Below, piece by piece: positions 22,868 to 33,669 of a stretch of 64,000 nt of DNA. The position numbers were made by a program, and so were the translations under genes. Origin of the DNA: Megaustenia siamemsis (lineage: Eukaryota > Mollusca > Gastropoda > Stylommatophora > Ariophantidae); the NCBI GenBank assembly GCA_032433765.1, contig JAVIAB010000051.1, forward strand, positions 55,636,828 to 55,700,827, given 5' to 3'. The notes under the pieces were generated by a model. That model made no database searches. It was not told the DNA's origin and saw nothing but the letters and a program-made list of their open reading frames with translations. Numbering within the stretch: the first letter of the stretch is position 1; every line of letters begins with the position of its first letter.

Positions 22868-23142
22868 TAATTTAGTAGCATCGGTGGTTGAGTGGGTAGA
22901 GCGCTCGCTTCCTAATCAGGGTGGTCAAACTTAAATTTCCAGAAGATGCAGATTTTTTTTTTTATATCTCGGTCTAAGAATATGTCTCTAAATAGAAACC
23001 ATTTATTTTCTGGGATATAAAGTCGGCTTGACGTGATACCGACCACATCATCCAAAAATGTACCGCTAGTCAAGGAGAAATATGGAGTCTAGGACAATAC
23101 TCCCCTACACGATTAGCAACTCAGGGGAAGGGAACTTTTTAT
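22868..23142 (+). mobile_element. SINE3: SINE1-like body with a different tRNA head
   Basis: The head reads GCATCGGTGGTTGAGTGGG then TAGAGCGCTCGC, a different tRNA-like A-box region from SINE1. The body keeps the SINE1 order CTGGGATATAAAGTCGGC, ACGTGATACCGACCACATCA, CCAAAAATG, and ends CAGGGGAAGGGAACTTTTT. The B-box region is degraded. The homology is plain in the central block and weaker in the tail. Confidence 0.72.
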
Positions 23143-23168
23143 ATTTTAGTTAACAACTGAACTAGTTA

Positions 23169-23278
23169 TAGTTCGTTCACGAATTCGTGCCCACAGATTT
23201 GATCAATTATCTCGGAAACTGTTTGATAAATTTATGTAATTCTTTTTCATGAAATCTTATTTTTTCACCGACCTTCAG
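23169..23278 (+). repeat. Left terminal inverted repeat
   Basis: Aligns with the reverse complement of 27444-27550 along its whole length, with scattered mismatches and small indels. Shared blocks include TTCGTGCCCAC, AATTATCTCGGAAACTG and GAAATCTTATTTTTTCACCG. Confidence 0.92.
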
Positions 23279-23638
23279 ATCTAATAACATTTAAGTACAA
23301 AGGTAGTCTGAATTTTGCACAAATCGTTTTTTTGTTATATAATTTTAGGAAAATATCAAACCGCGTGCTCTAAACATTAGATATTATTGTAAATTATGTT
23401 AATTTGCTAACAATGCAAGCAAAAGGCGTATACGTATTACATTGAATAGGGCAACATGTTTCATTTGATTTTATATTTTCGTTATAGAGATAGGTAAACT
23501 TTGACCAAAGTATCAAACACATGGCCAAAATTAAGGCGTGTCATCAACAAAATATATGGAACAACCAGAACATCAAACACACATAGTCAGCAAATAGTTA
23601 GTGTCATCAACAAAATTGTGCACATGTCATACATATGT

Positions 23639-24003
23639 CATTCCGAATCAGAAGTCTCTAAGAGGTTAACAACTGTTATCGGTTGGACAAACTACAATCC
23701 ATCTCGTTGCCAGTATTGTTCCTCTTCTCTGAGCACATGGTCGTCACATTTTCTCCGGTATTCAATGTCTATCGTTGAGAGGGCATCACGCGTCAATTCT
23801 TTAACTTCACAAATTTTAAACGTCGTGTTCTACGCAGCAACTTGACCTTTGACTTTAGCCCACACAAGTTCTGTTGGGTTGAGGTGCGAATGATAAGGTG
23901 GGAGGCGAAGAGATGTGTGGCCAGACGTTACAATTGTTTTATCAATTTGATATAATTTTGTCTTCTTAGTTTGTCTAACAAGTTGCAACAACTCTAGTTT
24001 TAA
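23639..24003 (-). pseudogene. DDE transposase, C-terminal part
   Basis: The minus strand encodes KLELLQLVRQTKKTKLYQID, then GHTSLRLPPYHSHLNPTELVW, which holds the final catalytic Glu of the DDE triad. AKVKGQVAA, a stop, NTTFKICEVKELTRDAL and an acidic LLETSDSE end follow. The PPYHxxLNPxELVWAxVK pattern is typical of this transposase group. The one stop near 23840 and the separation from the N-terminal part make it dead. Confidence 0.85.
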
Positions 24004-24049
24004 CTGCGTGTTTTCTATCTATATATCTTTCGTTCGCCTAAAGTATTGT

Positions 24050-25384
24050 CTATATCTGCAGTGTCGTTTCCTGTATAAATGTTACTGTCTTTTGTAATTC
24101 TTGCAGTGGCCCATATAGTTTTGTCTGTAGTGTTGTATCTATGGGCCAATGGATTTTCCTCGGTTTACTATTTTCAGTGCAGTCTTGAAGTATGTTCAGC
24201 AGTCTGGGGCGCCTGTCCACATGTACAAGTAGTTGAGGTGCCGATCTTGAATTTTGTATACATGTGACTATGGAGTCGATTGTGTCCTGTTCTGAGGCGT
24301 ATAATGATAACTTGTTCATATCTATTCATATTATGAAAGGCATCCTGATTTGGGGCTTGTGGTCCTCTGATTAATTTGATTATCTGTTTCTTATGATGGT
24401 ATGTAACCGGTGTATCTAGTTGTGTGCCTGTTGAACCTTCCTTTGCCAACTGATCTGCTTTCTCATTTCCTGGTATTCCACAGTGAGATGGGATCCACTG
24501 CAGGGCAACCCTGTGGTGCTTGCAGAGTTCAGTTAATAAGGTCTGCAGATGTGGTAATTTTCTGGATTGTAGTACCTGGAGTACTGATCTTGCATCTGTC
24601 AAAAACACTATAGGCTGTGGGCTAAGATTACTGTTCAGCAGTTTTTCTATTGCCAACATTATTGCTTGTATTTCTGCATCATAATTGTGACAATATTTCC
24701 CTGTTGCTATTTTATTCATATCCCTAGTGTTATTTGGGTATTCTATATATGCACCTGCTAACCCATTCTTTACTGCATTCTGTGCTGATCCATCTGTGTA
24801 CACACGAATCCATAGGTCTTGTGGGTATTCTTCGTCCAGGAAACTGAGAGTTATTGTTTTTCGCTGTAGACTATTCTGTTCCTCTTTGTCAACTATTCCT
24901 TTCTCTTCTGTCCGTATTTGAACTGATAATCCTGATTCATCTGTCCAGGGAGTCTGTTCTGGTATGGGCAGTAGGGGGACAACTCTTGGCATGTCTGGTG
25001 TTTGTCTACTAATACGCTTGGCTTGGTGAATAAAACTGCTTCTCTTAAGTCGTCCGAATGCAAGATTTTGGAATCGGTCCTTCATTGGATGTCTCGGCAT
25101 ACAAGCAAATTTTTCTGCCTGGATCAGTACCTTTGTGTCCCTCCGTTCTCTCAGTGCTGGTATCCTCCACAATTTCTCAATCTCCAATATTGGTGTTGAT
25201 TTCATTGCTCCTGTGATGACCCTAAGTGTCTGGTTTTGTACTTTATTCAGCTCTTGCAGTGTGGTGTTTGATGCTGAGCACCATGCGGATGATCCATATT
25301 CTAAATGTGGGCGTATACTCTGTTGGTAAACTTTACTGAGTATTTTCCCACTCGCACCCCATGTAGTTCCACACAGCTTTCTAG
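24050..25384 (-). pseudogene. LINE connection, RNase H and C-terminal region
   Basis: After the frameshift the protein resumes with RKLCGTTWGASGKILSKVYQ, SIRPHLEYGSSAW and QNQTLRVITGAMKSTPI. RNase H carries all four acidic positions: VYTDGSA, DAEIQA, LTDARS and HCGIPGNEKAD. RLRTGHNRLHSHMY and the Cys-rich STTCTCGQAPQTAEH follow. A second frame change near 24195 leads to LQDCTENSK..TLQTKLYGPLQ and the stop at 24050. An RNase H after RT marks the I group of LINEs. Confidence 0.88.
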
Positions 25385-26150
25385 AATAGCCAACTTTCTC
25401 CTTGCTTTTTGGGTTGCCTTATTTATCTGCTGTTTCCAAGATAGTTTGTTATCAAATGTAACTCCGAGATACGTAGCCTGTATGTCTTCTTTCACAGGCT
25501 CATTGTTTATATAGATGGCTCCTGCTTTTTGTTTTGGGGAGAGAGTGAAAAGTGTAGTACTGCATTTGTCTGTATTGGTGTTGATACACCATCTATTTGT
25601 CCATGAATTCAGTGCATTCATAGCTTTTTGTAATAATTTGGAGGCCACTGTTGCATACTCCTCTGTGCACCACATTACCAAGTCATCTGCATACATTGCC
25701 ACTTTGATGCCATGTGGTAGTTCAGTAACTAGGTCATTGATGTAGATCAGAAAAAGTGTTGGAGATAGTACCCCTCTCTGTGGAACGCCCTGGCGCAGTA
25801 AGACCTTCTTACTCTTAAGACTATTCAGTTGCACTCTGGCTCTCCTGTTATGCAGGTATGCTTTGACCCATTTGTACATCCTCCCATTTACTCCATAATT
25901 TCTCAGTTTCTTCAAAAGCCCTTCCTTCCATACCTTATCAAATGCTTTCTTTAGGTCTATCCATGCTGCAAGTACCAGTTTCTTTTCTTGAAACGCATCC
26001 TCAATTTCCTGGGAAAGATAGGTTGCCTGATCTTCGGTAGAGTAACACTGTCTAAAGCCTGCTTGTTGTGGGACAAGGAGATTTTCACTTTCCAAGTACC
26101 ACTGCAGTCTGAGATTGATTATACGTTCCATTGTTTTGCACAAACAACTT
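25384..26150 (-). pseudogene. LINE reverse transcriptase domain (palm to thumb)
   Basis: The open frame from CKTMERIINLRLQWYLES shows RT motif A (AAWIDLKKAFDKVW), motif B (LRQGVPQRGVLSPTLFLIYI) and catalytic motif C (AMYADDLVMW, about 25681-25706). YLGVTFDNKLSWKQQI follows. The frame is lost near 25385 by a one-base indel between KLAIL and RKLCGTTWGA. The N-terminal endonuclease and fingers are absent because of 5' truncation. All three catalytic Asp are present, so the death is recent or limited to the indels. Confidence 0.9.
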
Positions 26151-26234
26151 ACTGCGTGTTTTGAAAGGAAACATTTTCTTTTCTAAGTCATGTGATGATT
26201 TGATCTTTTGTGCTTGACGAATTAGGAACCTTGG

Positions 26235-26995
26235 CCTCCAGTGCTAACCGCATTATGATAGGATGCATTGTCCATTACCAGACATGAAGGTCTATCCAGA
26301 ATGGGGGGGGGGGGGGGGGGGTTTGAGTGTTCTCTATCCAGTCACTGAAAATTCGTCCATTCATTTCAGTTTGGTAGTCCCTATTGTCTGTATACTTTGA
26401 TTGAAAAATAAGTTGTGTGTCATTAACAAGACCATTCTCTCTACTGCCAACATGCACCAATATAATGCGTTGTCCTTTGCTGCTGTGAATGCTTATTTTA
26501 TTTTCCCTGTCAATAGATTGCCATTCTTTCTCATATGCATGATGAGCATTGACCCACGTTCCATCCAAATATGTATGTCGTAGCCTTCCATTCGTCGCTC
26601 ACGGATCTGCCTCAGGTATTTACTTCGGGCAGCTTTCAGGTGTGGTTTTTCACAAACAATATTTCTACCACTAGCAGATTTTCGAAAAGTGAAACCAACG
26701 TCTCTTACGATCTTGCAAAGAGTCGTTTTTGAGATTTCAATATCACACTCTAATTGCAGTCGAACTTTAAGTTTGCGCAATGTAACAAGTTGATTCGAAT
26801 CAAACTTGTTCAAAATTTCGTCGAATAACATCTTTGTCAAAATCATCAACTTTCATTTTTCTTCCTTGCTTGACTGTCCCTTCTGCAGAGTCAAAGTTCT
26901 GTTCTATCCATCGATTGAAAGACTTTCTATCTATATTTAGAGCTGCCCGTGTTCTGTTTTCTGTTTTTTTTTTATATTGTTATATAACCGACCCC
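26235..26995 (-). pseudogene. DDE transposase, N-terminal and catalytic part
   Basis: The minus strand encodes NRTRAALNIDRKSFNRWIEQ, KQGRKMKVDDFDKDVIRRN, a helix-turn-helix-like LRKLKVRLQLECDIEISKTT and LCKIVRDVGFTFRK. The first catalytic Asp is in WMDGTWVNAHHAYEKEW (near 26560). GQRIILVHVGSRENGLVN and, after a poly-G disruption at 26303, the second Asp in CLVMDNASYHN (26251-26281) follow. Frame changes lie near 26565 and at the G run. The rest of the gene is beyond the LINE at 23639-24003. Confidence 0.88.
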
Positions 26996-27443
26996 TTTAG
27001 ATTCCTTGCAAAAATGCCTATACAATAACACAGTTACCTTTTGCATAGTGATGAATTTACACTTTAAACTCTTCATGGTTTTAAAAATCAAGCAGTCACT
27101 TCACAACAGCTTACAAATTATCACACATTCGGGAATATTCATTAATAATAAATATTTTGTCAAAATACGCATCTGGACCAATTTAACAAGAAACCGGAAA
27201 TGAAATTACCACACAACAAAAAACCTTGGGGTGGCGCGTGTCTTACAAGTTAAGAGTGCGAAACGGTGCTAAGATTGTGTGGTGTGCACGTGAAATTTGC
27301 CTTTTTAATTGGTGACTTGATTACAACATATGTGGGTATTGTAAAATCATAAAATTTAGGACAAGCAAAAAAATCATATTTTTATATACCCCAAATAAGC
27401 AAAAATCTTTCCTAAATGCATGACACTAGGGCAAAATATCACA

Positions 27444-27550
27444 CTGAAGGTCGGTGAAAAAATAAGATTTCACGAAAAAAGAATTACAGAAATTCATCAG
27501 TTTCCGAGATAATTAATTAACTCCGTGGGCACGAACTTCTGAACGAACTA
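27444..27550 (-). repeat. Right terminal inverted repeat
   Basis: Partner of 23169-23278; see that entry for the shared blocks. Confidence 0.92.
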
Positions 27551-27553
27551 CAC

Positions 27554-27718
27554 TGTCTCGATCGCTAAGTGTGGGGGTGAGTTAAAGAAAATAATTGATG
27601 GTATTGTGATGGAAAATAAAAATAAAGGAATAAAGGTCTTAGTCTCAACAACAAAATGCACAGAAGTAATAGTTACAACAAAGAAGTAGACATTCCCTAA
27701 AGGCACAATTAAACTAAA
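27554..27718. other. Spacer, nothing recognised
   Basis: Short AT-rich sequence between the transposon and LINE-B. Confidence 0.5.
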
Positions 27719-27731
27719 TGAGACAGTATTT

Positions 27732-28265
27732 CATCATCATCATCATCAAGTACCCGGCCTGCTGGCGTAGGTGATCATGTCTCTTCACTACTTTCGATCT
27801 CGGCAAATATTTATCATTTCTGTTGTTGACTTTCTGCCAAGCCATTCTTTTAAGCTGTCTGGTATCTTTTCTCTTTGCTTCCCTCTATCTCTTCGTCCCT
27901 CAATTTTCCCAGTTGTTACAATATATTCCAGCTGTTCTCTTCTCATTACATGGCCAAAAAATGATGATCGTTTCTTCCTAATATTAAACATTAGCTCTCT
28001 TTTTACTTTGGCCTCTTTCAGAACGCTTTCATTACTCTTCTTAGCTGTCCATGGTACTCTCAACATTCTTCTGTAAAACCTCATTTCTACAGACTCCAGT
28101 GATTTCCTTATCTGTTGTCCTATTGTTCATGATTCACATCCATATGTTAAGACTGGCTTTTAAGACATAACATTTAAGAACCCCTTTTCTTGTTTCTATT
28201 GTTAAAAATTAATTGCATAGTATCTTCCTCATTTTTTTGGAAAGTTGCTTTTGCCTGAGCCATTC
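27732..28265 (-). pseudogene. LINE-B (RTE-like) 3' end, with TSD
   Basis: Perfect 13-bp TSD TGAGACAGTATTT at 27719-27731 and 28266-28278. The plus-strand start is the (ATC)n tail. The minus strand encodes MRFYRRMLRVPWTAKKSNES, VKRELMFNIRKKRSSFFGHV, MRREQLEYIVTTGKIEGRRD, DSLKEWLGRKSTTEMIN and CRDRK, then a frame change and WRDMITYASRPGT. This is the C-terminal tail of an endonuclease-RT LINE; RT itself is missing by 5' truncation. Confidence 0.9.
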
Positions 28266-28435
28266 TGAGACAGTATTTAAAAAGGTAAATTAATGTCATC
28301 ACCTAGGAACGATGTTAACATCGGATGGTAGATGTACAACAGGTGTGAGGTGCAGAAGAGATGAATGAGACAAAGGCATCAGTTCAAAGAATTGCAAATG
28401 TATATATTATTAAATCAATTTTTGTCAATGGAATT

Positions 28436-30240
28436 AAGAAAAAAAGATATCTTGAGTGTCTATATGGAGCCAGTCTTGGCGCAAAGGATGTGAATCATGG
28501 ACAATAGACAAGAACATCATTGAAAACCACAGAAATTATGTCCTTTTACAGAAGAATGTTGAGAATACCTAATATGAGTAATGAGGATATTATAAAAGAG
28601 ACCCGAGCAAAAATACAGCTAATTTTCAACATCAGAGGGAAAAAGAAACATCCACCAATGTTTGGTCATATAATGAGAAGGAAACATCCATCAATGTTTG
28701 GTTATGTGGTGGGAAAGAAACATCCATCAATGTTTGGTTATATAGTGAGAAGGAAACATCCATCAATGTTTGGTTATATAGTGAGAAGGAAACATCCATC
28801 AATGTTTGGTTATATAGTGAGAAGGAAACATCCATCAATGTTTGGTTATATAGTGAGAAGGAAACATCCATCAATGTTTGGTTATATGGTGAGAAGGAAA
28901 CATCCATCAATGTTTGGTTATATAGTGAGAAGGAAACATCCATCAATGTTTGGTTATATGGTGAGAAGGAAACATCCATCAATGTTTGGTTACATGGTGA
29001 GATAGAAACATCCATCAATGTTTGGTTATATAGTGAGAAGGAAACATCCATCAATGTTTGGTTATATAGTGAGAAGGAAACATCCATCAATGTTTGGTCA
29101 TATAGTGAGAAGGAAACATCCATCAATGTTTGGTCATATAGTGAGAAGGAAACATCCATCAATGTTTGGCTATATGGTGAGAAGGAAACATCCATCAATG
29201 TTTGATATATGGTGAGAAGGAAACATCCATCAATGTTTGGTTATATAGTGAGAAGGAAACATCCATCAATGTTTGGCTATATGGTGAGAAGGAAACACCC
29301 ATCAATGTTTGGCTATATGGTGAGAAGGAAACATCCATCAATTTTTGGCTATATGGTGAGAAGGAAACACCCATCAATGTTTGGTTATATGGCGAGAAGG
29401 AAACATCCATCAATGTTTGGCTATATGGTGAGTAGGAAACACCCGTCAATGTTTGGCTATATGGTGAGAAGGAAACATCCATCAATGTTTGGCTATATGG
29501 TGAGAAGGAAACATCCATCAATGTTTGGCTATATGGTGAGAAGGAAACATCCATCAATGTTTGGTTATATGGTGAGAAGGAAACATCCATCAATGTTTGG
29601 CTATATGGTGAGAAGGAAACATCCATCAATGTTTGGTTATATAGTGAGAAGGAAACATCCATCAATGTTTGGCTATATGGTGAGAAGGAAACATCCATCA
29701 ACGTTTGGTTATATAGTGAGAAGGAATTATCCATCAATGTTTGGCTATATGGTGAGAAGGAAACGTCCATCAATGTTTGGCTATATAGTGAGAAGGAATT
29801 ATCCATCAATGTTTGGCTATATGGTGAGAAGGAAACATCCATCAATGTTTGGCTATATGGTGAGAAGGAAACATCCATCAATGTTTGGTTATATAGTGAG
29901 AAGGAAACATCGTCAATGTTTGGTCATATAGTGAGAAGGAAACATCCATCAATGTTTGGTTATATGGTGAGAAGAAAACATCCATCAATGTTTGGTTATA
30001 TGGTGAGAAGGAAACATCCACCAATGTTTGGTCATATAGTGAGAAGAAACATCCATCAATTTTTGGCTATATGGTGATAAGGAAACATCCATCAATGTAT
30101 GTTCTTATAGTGAGAAGGAAACATCCATCAATGTATGGTCTTATAGTGAGAAGGAAACAACTGGAATATATAGCGCAAGTGGGAAATTAGAGGAACGAGG
30201 TGGAGCAGAAAAACAGAGATAAAAGATACAATACAGTTTA
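28436..30240 (+). pseudogene. LINE-B copy blown up by an internal minisatellite
   Basis: Begins with decayed LINE-B (a CESWTIDKN-like stretch, then IMSFYRRMLRIPNMSNEDII, ETRAKIQLIFNIRGKKK). At the point equivalent to SSFFGHVMRREQLEY it enters ~42 tandem copies of 36 bp. It leaves the array at VRRKQLEYIAQVG and GKLEERGGAEKQR, the expected next LINE-B residues. The piece RKSWRDMITY at 30605-30640 is probably its end, beyond a Rep-E insertion. Confidence 0.88.
28640..30152. repeat. 36-bp minisatellite inside LINE-B codons, ~42 copies
   Basis: The unit is 36 bp, which is 12 codons (KHPSMFGYIVRR). Variation is mainly TATAGTG/TATGGTG and TTGGTTA/TTGGCTA. A few slips (29201-29210, 29910, 30045) break the frame, but long stretches stay open. 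It lies entirely inside the LINE-B coding region. Confidence 0.96.
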
Positions 30241-30261
30241 ATATGTTGTTTTGTTGCATGG

Positions 30262-30430
30262 CAATAACAATAATAGGAAATTCTTCATGCAGAGCTTCTC
30301 AGCAGGAGGCAATCTGATCATCAGAAGAGGACTCCGTCGAGCAAGTGTTTCGGTTCTTTAGCATCTTAACACTCTAAGGGAGGTGGGCTCGCCTGGGTCA
30401 TGACTCATAGGCGTCAACCTCCTACAGCAT
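30262..30430 (-). repeat. Rep-E interspersed repeat, copy 2
   Basis: Reverse-complement match to 155-298. It interrupts the end of LINE-B (GGAGCAGAAAAACAGAG to its left; RKSWRDMITY to its right), so it is probably a mobile or duplicated unit. Confidence 0.6.
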
Positions 30431-30713
30431 TGAACTCTAAAGCTTACAATAAATATTCGGTACAAAATAACAACACTTACTGTACGCAACACTTCTGGTC
30501 GAATCTACAGTCTATACCCAGTCACTTGTCTTAGCTTTAGCCCAGTACATTCATGTCCTCTTTGTGGTGGCAATAGTCTAAACGAGATTATAAACAGCTG
30601 TGGAGATAGAAAGTCATGGAGAGACATGATCACGTACTACTGCCAATGCAGCGTACTACTACCAGAGCAGGCAATATATTAATAGTGAGCTTTACTAGAC
30701 TATATTTTCAGTT
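30431..30713 (+). other. Unassigned, with the last residues of LINE-B
   Basis: 30596-30640 encodes CGDRKSWRDMITYY, matching the CRDRKLWRDMITYA end of LINE-B. The remainder is unrecognised. Confidence 0.5.
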
Positions 30714-30815
30714 TAGCCTACGACAACCTGCACCATCATAGCAAGAGACAGAGCGGAATGGCGCTCCATGGTAGCCAAGCTTCGATGCGGAGACGGCACT
30801 CGATGATGACGATTT
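30714..30815 (+). mobile_element. LINE-A 3'-terminal scrap
   Basis: Encodes TIIARDRAEWRSMVAKLRCG then DGTR and a stop, followed by GATGATGACGA. This is the exact C-terminal end and trinucleotide tail of LINE-A, here on the plus strand. Confidence 0.8.
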
Positions 30816-30824
30816 TAAGTTAGC

Positions 30825-31345
30825 TTGTTTATAGTAAAACTAAGACTATAACTTGTAAAAATAAGGTTATATAACTTGTAAAACTAAGGTTATATCCTGT
30901 AAAACTAAGATTATAAATCTTGTAAAACTAATTTTATATCTGTAAAACTAAGGTTATATATCTTGTAAAACTAATTTTATATTCTGTAAAACTAAGGTTA
31001 TATATCTTGTAAAACTAATTTTATATCCGTAAAACTAAGGTTATATATCTTGTAAAACTAATTTTATATCTGTAAAACTAATTTATATCTTGTAAACTAA
31101 GGTTATATCTTGTAAAACTAATTTTATATCTGTAAAACTAAGGTTATATCTTGTAAACTAAGGTTATATCTTGTAAACTAAGGTTATATCTTGTAAAACT
31201 AATTTTATATCTGTAAAACTAAGGTTATATCTTGTAAACTAAGGTTATATCTTGTAAGCTAAGGTTATATCTTGCAAACTAAGGTTATATCTTGTAAACT
31301 AAGGTTATATCTTGTAAAACTAGGTTTTATCTTTTAGGTGTCAAG
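30825..31345. repeat. ~20-bp AT-rich minisatellite
   Basis: Alternating units GTAAAACTAAGGTTATATCT and GTAAAACTAATTTTATATCT with frequent 1-2 base indels. In the middle the two types form a ~40-bp dimer; toward the right end only the GGTTATATC type persists. Confidence 0.93.
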
Positions 31346-32602
31346 TTAGTAAATGTAAGCTACAATTGTTCAGTTAGATGGTTCATTCATATTTGACATT
31401 TTTTTACTAGCGAGATGAATAAATGTGTACAGCGTCTTCCGCACAAGACGTGACGAAAAATATACAAGCGGACAGTTCCAGTACCTCACTGATTAAACAC
31501 ATCTCTCATTCTTACACTCACTCAACCCTCCATACTCGTGCCACTCTTTATTCAGTATATATGTTTCAACTAAATGAATCATTTGACATACCTTCATTTA
31601 AATATCGATATGACCCCATGTGTGTCGCTGAGCCCGGTTACATGTAATTAAGAAGCATGGCGTCTAATTTAACTTTGTGCTGCGCTGCCTATAGTTTAGT
31701 TTTTATGAAAGCGTCAGGTTAAAAAGTAGACTAAATAAATTGCTAATGTTTAAAACTGTACTCTCGTAAGGGTGGGGGGGGGGAAACAGATTTAACCCGT
31801 GAAGAGAGGTACGAGAATGAACGAATAAACTAACACGATGGTTATGATTGGCATACGTATATTTTGAAGCTTCAGTATTGTACATTGATCAGGTTGGAGA
31901 ATGGGAGGAGGCGGGGCGACAGAGGGAAGAGGGGTCCTAAAGAGAGTCGTACAATATTAACGCCCAGCTAGTCGGTAATATTATTGTCACGTTGATCGTT
32001 TTTCGCTGGCGATTAATTTAGACTAGTATTCCTCGATGGCAGTACTAGGCCGTGAAGAATATCGTTTGGAGTGAGCATTATCTTCATCAATATTGCCATT
32101 CTCAATTACGAACACATGGGAAATGTCCATTTTACACTGCGAATATAAACAAAGATGTTAATGACGAGATGGAGTCGGGTTAGTTTGCTCAATAAATTAA
32201 TCAATACCGGGACAAAATTAAATTTAAATTTTAAATTTCACGTGACCACGTCAAAAGTGATGTATGGGTTCAGAGTCTTGATAATCTGTAACATGTTTTA
32301 TGACGTTTGTTTTATTTATTTCACGTCAGCTCCAAGCAGAGACCGTGCAAATGTTTTAAGCGAAATAATAATACAGTTATTAAAATTGTATGTGCTATTA
32401 AATAGTAGTCGCTTGCTTCTGGCTCCGGTCTCCAACACACAAATGTTCACGTCACTCAAAAATTGGCACGGTGGCTCCAGACCTGAAGACAGGCACATAC
32501 GTTTGTCAGTGATATTTTAGTTGTGTTCATTTCATAAAAATATCATGTGTAAGTTATTATTTTTATTTTATTTTATAGAACATTCAAGTTGAGTAGAGAA
32601 CT
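31346..32602. other. No feature recognised
   Basis: Includes a G8 run near 31765. Open frames at 31423-31647 and 32155-32520 show no domain or composition that I can support. Confidence 0.5.
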
Positions 32603-32605
32603 TGT

Positions 32606-32990
32606 ATAATCATCATCATCATCAGGTACCATGGCAGTTGGTATAGGTTATTATCATCTCTCTCCATATCACTGGATCCTTCAGGCATGTCATAATTTCA
32701 GTCGACGATATTTTATTATGCCATTTGGATAAGCTGTACAATGTTTTTTTTTTCCTTGGTTTTCCTTTACTCCTCTTCCCATTATTCATTCTGTCCGTTG
32801 TTATAATATTCTCAATGCCTTCTTTTTAGATCTCACTTCCAATAAATGTATTTTTTTTTTCTTATGGTTCTGATATTTCTGGTTTCTGCAGCTGTTTCTA
32901 AAAAAAATGCATTACTAATCCTTGCCATCAAAAGTATACATAGAATTCTTCGTAGCAAGCTATATACTAATATTTACTGTATGTTTTTCA
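32606..32990 (-). mobile_element. LINE-B-related 3' fragment, diverged
   Basis: Starts with an (ATC)n tail then GGTACCATGGCAGTTGG. The minus strand reads IENIITTDRMNNGKRSKGKP then RKK, alignable with LEYIVTTGKIEGRRDRGRQREK of LINE-B, and has a broken ERDD end. An older or different subfamily. Confidence 0.65.
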
Positions 32991-33449
32991 GTCTATGACA
33001 CTGTAAGAAAATGTGGGTTGTTCTAGTTCAATTATTTTTTTTTTTAATTAGTGATATCTTTCTATATGATTATTTATAAGGAAAAGTGACAGGAAGTAAA
33101 CGCTGTCTAATTTGTTATTCTTTAGAGTGCCAAATATAAGGTGACTATTTTGTGACATTGACCAACACATGGGTGATTAAAATAACACAGAAACTGCAAT
33201 GCTAAAATCAATGAGAACACTAGATGCAACACTTCATGTGATGACTGGGAGATACAGTCTTGATTACGTTTGAAGTTTATTTGCGCTAGATACACGTCAC
33301 TATTACCTGCCAATGGTTTGTTAACGTGCGTGTGTGTACCTGGGACTTCCTGTTTATTGCCGTTATCAGAGAGTGCCAATCTCACTACCTAGAAATCTAG
33401 AAGGGGTTTTGCACTGAAGAAACCACAGATTAATTTGCCCTAATGTTGA
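32991..33449. other. No feature recognised
   Basis: An 87-codon minus frame at 33122-33385 matches nothing I know. Confidence 0.5.
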
Positions 33450-33550
33450 CAAGAAATATCATTACCGCCTGTGGTGGGATTTGAACCCGGTTCTTTCCTA
33501 TCCAGAGGCAGACATCGGATCTCCAGACTATCCAGCCTCGCTCCCATAAA
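33450..33550 (-). mobile_element. tRNA-like SINE head (family V)
   Basis: The minus strand has GGCTGGATAGTCTGGAGATC (A-box-like) followed by CCGGGTTCAAATCCCACCAC (B box). It is not part of SINE1-3. The flanks (GCGGTAATGATATTTC downstream) may be its body. No TSD found. Confidence 0.5.
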
Positions 33551-33669
33551 TAGTTGGCCGCTGTCGGGGCAAAACTGTCAACAAAAACCTACCCACACTG
33601 TAGATCTCAGGCTGTGCTAGGGAGTCCGTGATGTGGGCCAGTTTTCTCCTTGAGTTTTCTTCAGACTCT

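Larger units (their letters stand above)
24015..26150 (-). mobile_element. I-type LINE nested in the transposon, 5' truncated, TSD
   Basis: Perfect 12-bp TSD ACTGCGTGTTTT at 24003-24014 and 26151-26162, inside transposase coding sequence. The element starts within the RT (SCLCKTMERI) and ends after the LINE stop near 24050, with a short TAGATAGA-like 3' end. Gene order is RT, RNase H, C-terminal Cys region. Two frameshifts disable it. Confidence 0.93.
23165..27553 (-). mobile_element. DNA transposon (Tc1/mariner-like DDE) split by a LINE
   Basis: Bounded by inverted repeats of ~110 bp (23169-23278 and 27444-27550), beginning TAGTTCGTTCA and ending CACCGACCTTCAG on the inner side. Inside, on the minus strand, is a DDE transposase whose N-terminal and catalytic parts lie at 26235-26990 and whose C-terminus lies at 23639-24003. 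An I-type LINE at 24015-26150 separates them. Outer ends are uncertain by a few bases. The right side reads CAGTG inward, as mariner ends often do; the left does not match this cleanly, so the TA duplication is not proven. Confidence 0.85.

Noticed and set aside
23501..23845. Plus-strand 114-codon ORF
   Set aside because: Antisense shadow of the transposase C-terminus, which has recognisable motifs on the minus strand.
32155..32520. 121-codon plus ORF as a host gene
   Set aside because: No recognisable domain, signal or codon bias, and an overlapping minus frame is open too.
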